A DNA stretch of 64,000 nt, taken from positions 1,488,776-1,552,775 of the forward strand of contig NC_015557.1 of NCBI RefSeq assembly GCF_000213785.1, given 5' to 3'. Under the pieces are notes generated by a model. It was not told the DNA's origin. It saw only the letters and a program-made list of their open reading frames with translations, and made no database searches. The stretch comes from Hydrogenobaculum sp. 3684. Its GTDB lineage: Bacteria; Aquificota; Aquificia; Aquificales; Aquificaceae. Every line of letters starts with the position of its first letter. The first letter of the stretch is position 1. This document shows, in pieces, positions 5,926 to 15,000 of this stretch. The position numbers were made by a program, and so were the translations under genes.

Positions 5926-8337
5926 TTATTTATTTAGTTTTTCCTCCATTTCTACGACGGCAAGCATAGTTTTAAATACAGAATCTGGGTTTAATGAGAT
6001 ACTATCTATACCCTTTTCCACTAAAAATTGGGCAAAATCAGGAAAATCGCTGGGAGCTTGTCCGCATATCCCTACTTTTCTACCGGTTTTCTTAGCTATA
6101 TCTATGAGGTTTGCCACCATGATTTTTACAGCTTCGTTTCTTTCATCGTAAAGATGAGCCACCAAATCAGAGTCTCTATCTATGCCAAGGGTAAGCTGTG
6201 TAAGGTCATTGCTACCTATGGAAAATCCATCAAATATCTCTGCGTATTGTTCTGCCAATATAACGTTGCTTGGTATTTCTGCCATCACATATACTTCAAG
6301 ACCATTTTCCCCTCTTACAAGCCCAAACTCTTTCATGGTTTCTAACACTTTTGCACCTTCTTGCGGTGTCCTACAGAAAGGTATCATAACCTTTACGTTG
6401 TCAAGACCCATCTTGTTTCTAACTCTTAATATGGCTTTGCATTCCATACCAAAAGCCGTTTTAAACTTATCTGAATAATATCTGGATGCTCCCCTCCAAC
6501 CTATCATCGGGTTTTCTTCTTTTGGCTCAAAGTACTTACCGCCCAAAAGACCTGCGTATTCGTTGCTTTTAAAATCAGAAAACCTCACTATCACAGGATT
6601 TGGATAAAAAGCTGCAGCAATCTTTGCTATACCGTAAGAAAGCTTCTTTACGTAGTATTCTTCTTTGTTGTCATAGCCAAATGTTAGATTTTCTATCTCT
6701 TTATAAAGCTCTGGGTCTTTTTCTTTTACGTAGTCTAAGTTTATAAGGGCTAAAGGATGTACTTTTATGTAATTTGCTATTATGAACTCTTCTCTGGCAA
6801 GACCAACACCGTCGTTTGGGATAGCTGCATATCTAAACACAGAGCTTGGATCTGCTACGTTTATCATGATCTTGGTTTTTGGCTTTTTGATATTGGATAA
6901 ATCTATTTCTTTTGTCTCAAAATCAAGTTCTTTATCGTATACGTAAGCAGTTTCTCCTTCAGCGCAAGAAAGTGTTACTTTCATACCGGTTTTCAGCACT
7001 TCCGTTGCTTTTTGAGTGCCTACAGCTGCTGGTACTCCAAATTCTCTTGCCACTATAGCAGCGTGGGCAGTTCTACCACCTCTGTTGGTGATGATACCAG
7101 CTGCTTTTTTCATAATAGGTTCCCAGTCTGGATCTGTTATGTCTGTGACCAATATATCCCCTTCTTTGAAATCTACAGCTTCTTTTATACTGTGAATTAC
7201 TTTTACCGTGCCTTTTGCTATCTTATCGCCTACAGCTATACCGCTTAGTATTCTATGTGGGATCCTTTCTTCAAGAGGATCTTTTATTTCATATACAACG
7301 AGCTTATCTTGAGCACGTCTTGATTGGACTGTTTCTGGTCTTGCCTGGACTATGTAAAGTTGATTGTCGTTTCCGTCTTTAGCCCATTCTATATCCATTG
7401 GCTTTTTGTAGTGTTCTTCGATTTCTATACCCCATTTGGCAAGAGTTAATATCTCATCGTCGTTTAAAGCGTAAACTTTTTGCTCATTTTGAGGTACGTT
7501 TACTATCTTCACCCTATCAGACCCCACTCCATATACCATTTTTCTATCTTTTTTGCCAAGTTTTTTTTCTATAATGGCAGAAAAGCCTTTTTTTAGTGTT
7601 GGTTTAAAGACCATATATTCGTCTGGAGTTACCATACCTTGTACTATCATCTCTCCAAGACCGTATATAGCGTTTATAACTACCACGTCTTTAAACCCGC
7701 TTTCTGTGTCTATGGTAAACATAACACCAGATGCACCCAGATCTGAGCGTACCATCTTTTGTACACCCATCGATATAGCTATTTTAAAGTGATCAAAGCC
7801 GTGAGAATGTCTGTATGAGATAGCTCTATCTGTAAAAAGCGATGCAAAACCATTTTTTACTGCTACTAAGACATTTTGAGCTCCCACTACGTTTAGGTAA
7901 GTTTCTTGTTGACCTGCAAAAGAGGCATCCGGCAAATCTTCAGCGGTGGCAGATGATCTTACAGCGACATCTACAGCATGTGTTTTATACATTTGTGATA
8001 ATTTTTCGTAGGCTTTTATTATCTCATTTTCCAAGTCTTTTGGAAATTCTCCAGCCCTTATCATCTCTCTTACAGCATGCCCTTTTTTGGCAAGCTGCTC
8101 TAAGTTTGAAGGGTCTAAATCTTTTAATGTATCTTTTATCTTCTGTTCAAGGTTGTTGTGTTTTATAAAATATCTATAGGCTTCAGCAGTTACCACAAAT
8201 CCATAAGGTACGTTTACCCCTTTTGGTTTTAGGTGTCTTATCATCTCCCCCAAAGATGCGTTTTTGCCACCTACATATCCTATATCAGAGATACCCACCT
8301 CATCCAAGAACACTACCAACTTACCTTCTAAACTCAT
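5926..8337 (-). CDS. ppsA: Phosphoenolpyruvate synthase (pyruvate, water dikinase)
   Basis: This enzyme converts pyruvate, ATP and water to phosphoenolpyruvate, AMP and phosphate, the first gluconeogenic step after pyruvate synthase. The 803-residue length is standard. The N-terminal ATP-binding domain begins with GGKNASLGEM and contains RSSATAEDLPDASFAGQQET. The swivelling phosphohistidine domain has GGRTAHAAIVAREFGVP, with the catalytic His. The C-terminal TIM barrel holds GSNDLTQLTLGIDRD and the GICGQAPSD motif with its active-site Cys. AAAGGAGGT precedes the ATG. With the oxidoreductase operon at 56907-60283 it links acetyl-CoA to sugar synthesis, as expected of an autotroph. Confidence 0.97.
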   Translation of the reverse strand: MSLEGKLVVFLDEVGISDIGYVGGKNASLGEMIRHLKPKGVNVPYGFVVTAEAYRYFIKHNNLEQKIKDTLKDLDPSNLEQLAKKGHAVREMIRAGEFPKDLENEIIKAYEKLSQMYKTHAVDVAVRSSATAEDLPDASFAGQQETYLNVVGAQNVLVAVKNGFASLFTDRAISYRHSHGFDHFKIAISMGVQKMVRSDLGASGVMFTIDTESGFKDVVVINAIYGLGEMIVQGMVTPDEYMVFKPTLKKGFSAIIEKKLGKKDRKMVYGVGSDRVKIVNVPQNEQKVYALNDDEILTLAKWGIEIEEHYKKPMDIEWAKDGNDNQLYIVQARPETVQSRRAQDKLVVYEIKDPLEERIPHRILSGIAVGDKIAKGTVKVIHSIKEAVDFKEGDILVTDITDPDWEPIMKKAAGIITNRGGRTAHAAIVAREFGVPAAVGTQKATEVLKTGMKVTLSCAEGETAYVYDKELDFETKEIDLSNIKKPKTKIMINVADPSSVFRYAAIPNDGVGLAREEFIIANYIKVHPLALINLDYVKEKDPELYKEIENLTFGYDNKEEYYVKKLSYGIAKIAAAFYPNPVIVRFSDFKSNEYAGLLGGKYFEPKEENPMIGWRGASRYYSDKFKTAFGMECKAILRVRNKMGLDNVKVMIPFCRTPQEGAKVLETMKEFGLVRGENGLEVYVMAEIPSNVILAEQYAEIFDGFSIGSNDLTQLTLGIDRDSDLVAHLYDERNEAVKIMVANLIDIAKKTGRKVGICGQAPSDFPDFAQFLVEKGIDSISLNPDSVFKTMLAVVEMEEKLNK

Positions 8338-8354
8338 ACAATACCTCCTTTGGT

Positions 8355-9794
8355 TTATAACTTCCTATATCTTAACACGCTCACAAAAGTTTTGTCAATA
8401 GCCAGCACCCCTGGTCTTACACCTTCGTAGAAAGGTTGATATTCATCAAAGCCATCTGAGATGAAAAATGTATGTTCTGGTATGTTGGCAGATATTTTTA
8501 CCTTTAAGACTGCTTTTCCATACTCAGTGGTTATCTCTAAAAGCTCTCCGTCGGTTATATCTATACTATCGGCAAGGGTTTTGTTTATATATACGTATTG
8601 GTTTGGTTCTATCTCGTGAAGCCATCTTGAGTAATGCCCAATTTCATCTACTACACTATGCCCTATAAAAAGGGTATAACCTTTTAAGGTTATAGTTTCT
8701 TGTTTTGGGCTTTTAGTATGAGATATATTTTTATCCACTTGTGGTATTATATCAAGAAGCGTATAGGCGTTTTCATTTTCAAAAAGCTTTTTGGAATCTA
8801 CTTCTAAAAACGCTGTTTTTTTGGTAAAATCCATCTCTATAAAAAACTTTCTTGGAAGATAGTATCTTGATAAATTTGCGCTCATGTTTGCCATATGAGA
8901 GATGGTTATTACATCTTTTTTAGAAAGACTGTCTAATTTGCCATCCGGTATATATCTAAACATATCCCCTAAGTTTACAATAACCTCATGTTTATCTATT
9001 CCTTCTATTCCCTTTACAGGCCAATGGGTTATGTTGCCGGTAATGATATAATCTATGTTATGTTTTTCTTTCATATATTTTAAAAATCCCAAAACAAAAT
9101 CTCTATTTATCCTAATATAGCTGTCTTCTATTATTATAAGAGCATCGCTTAGTTTTGTTGAAAAAAGCGAAAACTTGTTTATAAATTCATCTTCGTGATA
9201 TCCCTTTTCAAAAGCATTTTTTATATTTTCTAAAAAGCTTAAAAACTCTGAAGGCGGTATAAGTTTTTTGTAGTTTGCTTTAAAACTCATGTTTGTATAA
9301 ATAGCACCAGCGCTAAAGAGCTTTGCACCTTTTTGTTTAGCGTCTATGATCCATCTTGATAGCATCACATCGTAATAAGAGGGTTCTGATATGTTTAATA
9401 TGACTTTTTTGTCTGGTATATGTTCTATTTCTATGGTTTTTGGCTTTTCTACGTAAAGCATGTTTGAATATATATTTTCTGTAAAAGAAAAAGCCCTTTG
9501 AAGCTCTTCCTCTGTGCAAAATCTATCTACGTATATAGCTGTATCTTTATTTGTTATGTCTATATCAATAGCTTTTGACTCTTTTAGCCTAAACTCTGAG
9601 AAAGGAAGTTCTTGGACAAGCGCTATACCTTTTGTGCAGAAGCTTCCCATCCCAAGTCTGTCTGATGGATGCCCTGTTACATCTATTATTTGATTATCTT
9701 TTATATAAGCTATAAACTTACAACCGCAGTTACAACCTATGCAATGACCTATTAGCTCTTTATCAAAGTTTTTTGAACTAAGATGCTCTATCAA
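8355..9794 (-). CDS. Short molybdopterin-oxidoreductase family protein with [4Fe-4S] motif
   Basis: The 479-residue protein opens with a C-x2-C-x3-C cluster motif (CIGCNCGC, with one extra Cys) and a fourth Cys in SFCTKG, as in the Fe4S4 domain of formate-dehydrogenase-type enzymes. The last 120 residues resemble a molybdopterin-dinucleotide-binding domain (NKTLADSIDITDGELLEITT). The middle is about 300 residues instead of the usual 500 or more, so it is far shorter than FdhA or NarB and closer in size to formylmethanofuran dehydrogenase subunit B. No electron-transfer or cofactor genes lie nearby. Substrate is unknown, and the cofactor may be absent. It lies 8 nt after fabI in a housekeeping operon. 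Confidence 0.7.
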   Translation of the reverse strand: MIEHLSSKNFDKELIGHCIGCNCGCKFIAYIKDNQIIDVTGHPSDRLGMGSFCTKGIALVQELPFSEFRLKESKAIDIDITNKDTAIYVDRFCTEEELQRAFSFTENIYSNMLYVEKPKTIEIEHIPDKKVILNISEPSYYDVMLSRWIIDAKQKGAKLFSAGAIYTNMSFKANYKKLIPPSEFLSFLENIKNAFEKGYHEDEFINKFSLFSTKLSDALIIIEDSYIRINRDFVLGFLKYMKEKHNIDYIITGNITHWPVKGIEGIDKHEVIVNLGDMFRYIPDGKLDSLSKKDVITISHMANMSANLSRYYLPRKFFIEMDFTKKTAFLEVDSKKLFENENAYTLLDIIPQVDKNISHTKSPKQETITLKGYTLFIGHSVVDEIGHYSRWLHEIEPNQYVYINKTLADSIDITDGELLEITTEYGKAVLKVKISANIPEHTFFISDGFDEYQPFYEGVRPGVLAIDKTFVSVLRYRKL

Positions 9795-9802
9795 TGAAAC
9801 TT

Positions 9803-10585
9803 TTACTCCTCTTCTTTATCAGAAACACCCATTATACTATAACCACTATCTACATATATGGTTTGACCTGTGATGCCCCTTGCCCATTCACTACATAAGA
9901 ATGCAGCTGTATCACCTACTTCTTCTATGGTGACATGTCTTCCAAGGGGGCTTACTTTAACGGTGTGCTCCATCAGTATATGAAAACCAGTTATGCTATA
10001 TGCAGATAGTGTTTTGATGGGACCTGCTGATATGCAATTTACCCTTTGATTTTTCTTTGCTACATCAAAAGCCAAATACCTTGTGGCGCTTTCTAAAGCT
10101 GCTTTTGCTATACCCATAACGTTGTAATGAGGTACTACCTTTTGGGCTCCGTAGTAAGAAAGCGTCAAAAACGCCCCTTCTTCGTTCATGATGTTTGAGA
10201 ATGCCCTAACTACAGCTATGAACGAATAAACGGATATATCCATGGCTATGTTAAAACCAGACCTTGTGGTATCTATAACACCATTTTTAAACTCATCTTT
10301 TGGAGCATAGGCTATAGAATGCACTACTATGTCTATGTTGTTCCAAGCTTCTTTTATGTTGCTTGCTAGGTTTTCTATGTCTTGGTCTTTGGATACATCG
10401 CATTCAAAAACAAGCTCAGTGCCAAGCTCCTGGGCTATAGGCATCACTCTTTTTTTCACAGATTCACCGGCGTAGCTTATAGCTATATCAGCTCCTTCTC
10501 TTTTGAAGCTTTTAGCTATACCATAGGCTATACTCTTATCGTTTGCTAAACCCATTATAAGAGCTTTTTTACCTTTTAATATCAT
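9803..10585 (-). CDS. fabI: Enoyl-[acyl-carrier-protein] reductase (NADH)
   Basis: FabI reduces trans-2-enoyl-ACP in the last step of each fatty-acid elongation cycle. This 260-residue short-chain dehydrogenase has the FabI-type cofactor loop GLANDKSIAYGIA near residues 12-24, HSIAYAPKDE near 89-98, and the catalytic Tyr-x6-Lys pair in YNVMGIAKAALE. The SAGPIKTLSAYSI segment forms the substrate loop. Length matches E. coli FabI (262). It is separated from its neighbours by 16 and 8 nt, well inside the glyQ-led operon. Confidence 0.96.
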   Translation of the reverse strand: MILKGKKALIMGLANDKSIAYGIAKSFKREGADIAISYAGESVKKRVMPIAQELGTELVFECDVSKDQDIENLASNIKEAWNNIDIVVHSIAYAPKDEFKNGVIDTTRSGFNIAMDISVYSFIAVVRAFSNIMNEEGAFLTLSYYGAQKVVPHYNVMGIAKAALESATRYLAFDVAKKNQRVNCISAGPIKTLSAYSITGFHILMEHTVKVSPLGRHVTIEEVGDTAAFLCSEWARGITGQTIYVDSGYSIMGVSDKEEE

Positions 10586-10601
10586 CCTTATCTCCTATTA
10601 T

Positions 10602-11405
10602 TTATGAGTGTAAAAATTTAGCTGCTTCTTCTGCAGTTTTGCCCTCGTGTACTATCATATACATGGCCCTTGTTATCTTTTTAGGGTCTTTGGCTTGGAA
10701 TATATTTCTTCCTATAGAAAGCCCAGCTGCTCCAGCTTTTATAGCACCTTCTACCATTTCAAGCACATCTTTTTCAGTTTTCATCTTGGGCCCACCTGCG
10801 ATCACCACAGGTATATGGGTGCCTCTTACCACTTCTTTGAAAGACTCTACATCGCCGGTATATGGGACTTTTACAATATCAGCTCCAAGCTCTTCTCCTA
10901 TCCTTGCGCAGTGAGCTACAAAGGTTTTATCGTATTGGTCTTGGGGTTTTATCTCATGGCCTCTTGCGTATACCATCGCTAAAAGTGGCATACCCCATTC
11001 ATCGCACACTTTTGACACATAACCAAAATCTCTTAGCATCTCCCTTTCCATTGGAGCCCCTATGTTTACGTGTATAGAAACTGCATCCGCTCCAAGCCTT
11101 ATAGCTTCTTCCACTGTGCAAACTAATACCTTATCGTTTTTTGTAGGTGAGTGGTCTGTGGAAGCAGAAAGATGTATTATAAGACCTATGTCCTTACCAG
11201 AGCCTCTATGGCCTGCTTTTACAAGGCCTTTGTGCATTAAAACTGCGTTGGCACCACCTTCTGATACGGCCTCTATGGTTTTTTTCATATCCACAAGACC
11301 CTCTATAGGCCCTGAGCTTACACCATGATCCATCGGTACTATGATGGTCTTTTGGGTTTCTCTGTTGATGATACGTTCAAGTCTTATTTTTTTACCGATA
11401 CTCAT
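10602..11405 (-). CDS. DhnA-type class I aldolase, ADH-synthase-like (AroA')
   Basis: This 267-residue TIM-barrel aldolase is very close in sequence to archaeal 2-amino-3,7-dideoxy-D-threo-hept-6-ulosonate synthase (MJ0400 type), which starts an alternative route to dehydroquinate. Shared blocks include [34 protein letters not shown] and [12 protein letters not shown], the last holding the Schiff-base Lys. The catalytic Asp of PMDHG and Tyr of MVYARG are also present. Related proteins act as fructose-bisphosphate aldolase, so the substrate (sugar phosphate against aspartate semialdehyde partner) is unsettled. It sits 3 nt after glyS and 16 nt before fabI; neither neighbour decides the role. 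Confidence 0.8.
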   Translation of the reverse strand: MSIGKKIRLERIINRETQKTIIVPMDHGVSSGPIEGLVDMKKTIEAVSEGGANAVLMHKGLVKAGHRGSGKDIGLIIHLSASTDHSPTKNDKVLVCTVEEAIRLGADAVSIHVNIGAPMEREMLRDFGYVSKVCDEWGMPLLAMVYARGHEIKPQDQYDKTFVAHCARIGEELGADIVKVPYTGDVESFKEVVRGTHIPVVIAGGPKMKTEKDVLEMVEGAIKAGAAGLSIGRNIFQAKDPKKITRAMYMIVHEGKTAEEAAKFLHS

Positions 11406-11408
11406 TTT

Positions 11409-13409
11409 TTATGCCTCCTTTATAACAACGTGTTCAAAATCTGCTATCTGCTTTAGGCTTTTATAGATATTGTAAAGTAAGCTAAGTCTGTTGTTTCTAA
11501 CATCTATATTTTCAGCCATAACAAGTATTTTATCAAAAAATTCATCTATTATCTTTTTCTTGTGGTCTATGTATTCCAATAGCTCTTTTGAGAGTTCTTT
11601 ATCTTTTATATCTTCTAATATATTGTAAAGCTCTTTTTCTAAGTCGCTTTCAAAAAGCTCTTGTTTTATATCCTTTGGGCTAAAGTCTTTTGGTAGTATT
11701 TTTCTTATCCTTTTGTAGGCTTTTGCTATGCTTTCTACAATATCTCTGTTGGAAGATAAAAGCTCTATCTTGTTTTTTATATCTTTTACCTTAAGAGGGT
11801 CTTCTACTTCCAAAACAGCTCTTACTATGTCGTAAGGATATTCTTCAAAGTAAGTGTTTAGTCTTGTTTTAAAAAGGTTTTTAATATGAGATAAAATCTC
11901 TTCGTAGCTAAGAAGCTTTTCTTTGTTTTCTAAAAGCTCAAAAACTTTTCCAAAAAGCTCTTCTAAATTTATATCAAGATCATGATCTAAAATAGTTTTT
12001 ATAATACCGTATATGTTTCTTTTTATACCGTAAGCATCCGATGTACCTTTTGGAATTTCACCAGCGGCGATAAGGGATACTATGTTGTCTGATTTTACTA
12101 TGATACCAAGCAAAGCCCCCGTTTTGGTAGACTGAATACCTTCTATTTTATCAGGCATATATTGTTCTAAAAGGGCTTTTGATAGTTCTTCGTCTTCGTT
12201 CTTGGCTTTTGCATATATCATACCCATATAGCCTTGAAGCTCGTCAAACTCTTTTACCATGTTTGTGGCTATATCAAACAAAGAAAGTTCACAGGCTCTT
12301 ATTAGTACGCTGTTTTGATGGTCTAAATACTCTCCCAAAGCTATATGTCTTTTGGTTTTATCAAACAGCGTTCCAAGCTTGTGGTGAAACATAATACCCT
12401 TTAGCTCTTCCACGAAAAAATGAAAAGGTTTTTTTAGATCCTCGTTGTAGAAAAATATGGCATCTCTTAACCTTGCTTTTACCACTTTTTGATAACCGTT
12501 TTTTATATAACCTTTTTTATCTTCTATGTTTGATATACCAAAAAATATGTTTGTAATGCTATATTGTTTTGTGGTAATAAACTTTTGATGATGAGCTAAC
12601 ACAGTTTTTATAACTATATCTGGTAAACTCAAAAACTCTTTTTCAAACTCCCCTATAACAATATATGGGTATTCTACCAAGTTTGTGATTTCATCTATAA
12701 GCTCCTCTTCGTAATCTGGTGTAACATTTAGCTCTTTGGCTTTTGATAAGACAAGATCTAATATGATGCTTTTACGCTCTTTGAATGTTGGTATTACATA
12801 ATGCTTTTTTAAAAGCTCTTCGTAGGCTTTTGCATGCTCTATTACAAACTCATTGGATAAAAACCTATGGCCTTTTGATGTGTTTTTATAAGGCAGTATT
12901 GGTCTGTCGTTTAAAACAAGGGCTATACCTCTTATGGGTCTTGGAAACCTCATAGAAGAGTTGTCCCATCTCATCATCTTTTTGTAGTTTAGAGATTTTA
13001 TTATAAAATCTGGAAACTCTTTAAAAAGCTCTTCTATTGGTATACCACCGGTTTGTTTTTTTATGGCTATGTAAACTCCTCCTTGTTTTTCGTATTTGAA
13101 AGTCTCTTCTAAAGAAGCGTTATTTTTCTTTAAAAAAGCCTCTAAAGCTTTTGTAGGAACTCCGTCTTTATAACAGGCTTCATAAGGAGGGCCTATTACA
13201 AGGATTTCTTCTTTCTTGTTGTGATCTGGTAAATTTTCTATCAAAATACCTATTCTTCTTGGGGTTGTAAATACGCTGATGCTATTATCTATTCCTATAT
13301 TTTTATCTTTTAAAAAGCTTATTACTATATCTTTTAAGGTTTCGTTGGCTTTTAGTAAAAATGAAGAGGGTAGTTCTTCCGTTTGAAGCTCTAAAAGAAT
13401 ATCGTTCAT
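11409..13409 (-). CDS. glyS: Glycyl-tRNA synthetase beta subunit
   Basis: The beta subunit of the bacterial alpha2beta2 glycyl-tRNA synthetase recognises tRNA-Gly and is needed for its charging. The 666-residue protein begins [14 protein letters not shown], the family signature, and contains [27 protein letters not shown] and the HHQKFI motif region. The C-terminal part is helical and resembles a DALR anticodon-binding domain. It overlaps glyQ by 4 bp (ATGA), so translation is probably coupled. Length is close to the E. coli protein (689). Confidence 0.97.
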   Translation of the reverse strand: MNDILLELQTEELPSSFLLKANETLKDIVISFLKDKNIGIDNSISVFTTPRRIGILIENLPDHNKKEEILVIGPPYEACYKDGVPTKALEAFLKKNNASLEETFKYEKQGGVYIAIKKQTGGIPIEELFKEFPDFIIKSLNYKKMMRWDNSSMRFPRPIRGIALVLNDRPILPYKNTSKGHRFLSNEFVIEHAKAYEELLKKHYVIPTFKERKSIILDLVLSKAKELNVTPDYEEELIDEITNLVEYPYIVIGEFEKEFLSLPDIVIKTVLAHHQKFITTKQYSITNIFFGISNIEDKKGYIKNGYQKVVKARLRDAIFFYNEDLKKPFHFFVEELKGIMFHHKLGTLFDKTKRHIALGEYLDHQNSVLIRACELSLFDIATNMVKEFDELQGYMGMIYAKAKNEDEELSKALLEQYMPDKIEGIQSTKTGALLGIIVKSDNIVSLIAAGEIPKGTSDAYGIKRNIYGIIKTILDHDLDINLEELFGKVFELLENKEKLLSYEEILSHIKNLFKTRLNTYFEEYPYDIVRAVLEVEDPLKVKDIKNKIELLSSNRDIVESIAKAYKRIRKILPKDFSPKDIKQELFESDLEKELYNILEDIKDKELSKELLEYIDHKKKIIDEFFDKILVMAENIDVRNNRLSLLYNIYKSLKQIADFEHVVIKEA

Positions 13410-14254
13410 AGGCTATTCTCCTTTTCTATGTATAAAGAAGCCACTAAAGATGCCATTTGTTTTATGCGTTTTATGTAGTTTGTTCTTTCTTGGACAGATA
13501 TAGCGCCTCTTGCATCAAGAAGGTTAAATGTATGAGAGCATTTTAATACGTAATCATAAGCCGGGTAAACGAGTTTTTCTTCTATGAGAGATTTTGCTTC
13601 TTGCTCGTATATTTCAAAAAGCTTAAAAAGTCTATCTTGGTTTGATTTTTCAAAGTTGTAGATAGACCACTCTTTTTCAAACTCAAAGTATATATCTTTG
13701 TAAGTAAGATGTTTGTTCCATTTTAAATCAAATACGTTGTCAACATTTTGAAGATACATCGCTATACGCTCAAGCCCGTAGGTGATTTCACAGGCTATAA
13801 GATCTAAATCTATATCCCCTGCTTGTTGGAAGTATGTAAACTGTGTTATCTCCATCCCATCTAACCACACTTCCCAACCAAGTCCCCAAGCTCCAAGTGT
13901 AGGGCTTTCCCAGTCATCTTCCACAAATCTAATATCGTGAAGGTTTTGATCTATACCAAGGGTTTCTAAGCTTTTAAGATATAGCTCTTGAGAGTCTTCT
14001 TTGGCAGGTTTTAGTATCACCTGAAATTGAAAATAATGCTGAAGCCTGTTTGGGTTTTCCCCATATCTTCCATCTTTTGGTCTTCTGGATGGTTCTACGT
14101 AAGCCCCGCTGAAGGGTTTTTTGCCAAGCACCCTTAAAAAAGTAGCTGGGTTCATAGTACCAGCCCCCACTTCTATATCGTATCCTTGCATTATAGCGCA
14201 TCCATTTTTAGACCAAAAATCCTGAAGATTAAGTATTATATCCTGAAAATACAT
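13406..14254 (-). CDS. glyQ: Glycyl-tRNA synthetase alpha subunit
   Basis: The catalytic alpha subunit activates glycine with ATP. The 282-residue protein has the family blocks [40 protein letters not shown] and [19 protein letters not shown] choose ATG 14254 because a GGAGG lies 5 nt upstream; the longer TTG start at 14266 overlaps that Shine-Dalgarno. It heads the seven-gene operon ending at nrnA. Its extended -10 (TGG-TATAAT, 14306-14298 on the minus strand) gives a leader of about 37 nt and abuts the -10 of the divergent mntA. Confidence 0.97.
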   Translation of the reverse strand: MYFQDIILNLQDFWSKNGCAIMQGYDIEVGAGTMNPATFLRVLGKKPFSGAYVEPSRRPKDGRYGENPNRLQHYFQFQVILKPAKEDSQELYLKSLETLGIDQNLHDIRFVEDDWESPTLGAWGLGWEVWLDGMEITQFTYFQQAGDIDLDLIACEITYGLERIAMYLQNVDNVFDLKWNKHLTYKDIYFEFEKEWSIYNFEKSNQDRLFKLFEIYEQEAKSLIEEKLVYPAYDYVLKCSHTFNLLDARGAISVQERTNYIKRIKQMASLVASLYIEKENSL

Positions 14255-14288
14255 TTTTGCCTCCAAAACGCCTTTACGTATATGATCA

Positions 14289-14306
14289 TGCTATACTATT
14301 ATACCA
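14289..14306. promoter_or_regulatory. Back-to-back extended -10 boxes for glyQ (-) and mntA (+)
   Basis: The plus strand has TG-C-TATACT at 14289-14297. The minus strand has TGG-TATAAT at 14306-14298. The two boxes touch without overlapping, so polymerase can occupy only one at a time. The glyQ leader would be about 37 nt with a Shine-Dalgarno; the mntA leader would be about 7 nt with none. Confidence 0.55.
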
Positions 14307-14310
14307 GTTT

Positions 14311-14601
14311 ATGGCTTTTAAGATAAAAACTATAGAAGATTTAAAAGAGTTTTTAAAAGATTATTTCAAAGATAAGAATGTAAAAATTTATCTGTTTGGT
14401 TCTAGGGCTTATGGAAACAATTCAGATTTTTCCGATGTTGATATAGCTATTGACACAGAAGAGGATATAACAGAGTGTTTGACTTTGTTAAGATATATAA
14501 TAGAAGAAAGCACGCTTCCTTACAAGGTGGATTTTGTGGATTTAAAGATGGCACCTCATCTTAAACCTATAGTTTACGAAAAAGGACAAAGATGGCTTTA
14601 G
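14311..14601 (+). CDS. mntA: MntA-type minimal nucleotidyltransferase antitoxin
   Basis: This protein of about 96 residues carries the exact MntA signature GSx10DxD (GSRAYG...SDVD), followed by IAID. In the known MntA/HepT system the antitoxin adds AMP groups to a tyrosine of the HepT ribonuclease and so silences it. I start at ATG 14311 (MAFKIKTIED); the upstream 18 codons of the longer frame cover the divergent promoter. The ATG of hepT lies within its last codons, an overlap of 10 bp that suggests coupled expression. It is divergent from glyQ and convergent with folC. Confidence 0.85.
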   Translation: MAFKIKTIEDLKEFLKDYFKDKNVKIYLFGSRAYGNNSDFSDVDIAIDTEEDITECLTLLRYIIEESTLPYKVDFVDLKMAPHLKPIVYEKGQRWL

Positions 14602-14999
14602 ATAGATTGTTGTCAGATTTAAAAAATGCGTTTTCAAGGTTAAAAGAGTCCTACGATAAAACTATAAACTCTCAAAATACCGCCGATTATTCGTTTTTCA
14701 GAGATTCTACTATACAGCGGTTTGAGTTTACCATAGAGATTTTATGGAAAACTGTTAAAGAGTTTTTAAAATTAAAAGAAGGAATAGAATGCAGATCTCC
14801 AAAATCTTGTATAAGAGATTTTTTCGGGTCTGGTTATCTAAGTTCTCAGGATGTTGTTACACTTTTAGAGGCAATAGACGATCGAAATCTTACATCTCAC
14901 ACTTATCACGAAGAGGTTGCCGATAAAATTTTTCAAAATATTAAGAAATATCTACCTGTTATAAAAAGCGTAATAAATGAGATAGAAAAGAATATTTAA
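14592..14999 (+). CDS. hepT: HepT/HI0074-type HEPN toxin partner
   Basis: The 135-residue all-helical protein belongs to the HI0074/nucleotidyltransferase substrate-binding family of HEPN proteins. The HEPN active-site motif Rx4HxY appears as RNLTSHTY near residues 97-104; its Tyr is the residue modified by MntA in the characterised pair. It overlaps mntA by 10 bp and forms a two-gene toxin-antitoxin module. HEPN toxins of this type cleave RNA, but substrate and activity here are inferred from family. Confidence 0.83.
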   Translation: MALDRLLSDLKNAFSRLKESYDKTINSQNTADYSFFRDSTIQRFEFTIEILWKTVKEFLKLKEGIECRSPKSCIRDFFGSGYLSSQDVVTLLEAIDDRNLTSHTYHEEVADKIFQNIKKYLPVIKSVINEIEKNI

Positions 15000-15000
15000 A

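Noticed and set aside
5689..8168. Several plus-strand frames of 70-108 codons opposite nrnA and ppsA
   Set aside because: They have no ribosome sites or recognisable protein features, and the minus-strand enzymes are complete.
14254..14310. Glycine riboswitch or T-box upstream of glyQ
   Set aside because: The predicted leader is only about 37 nt, too short for either structure.
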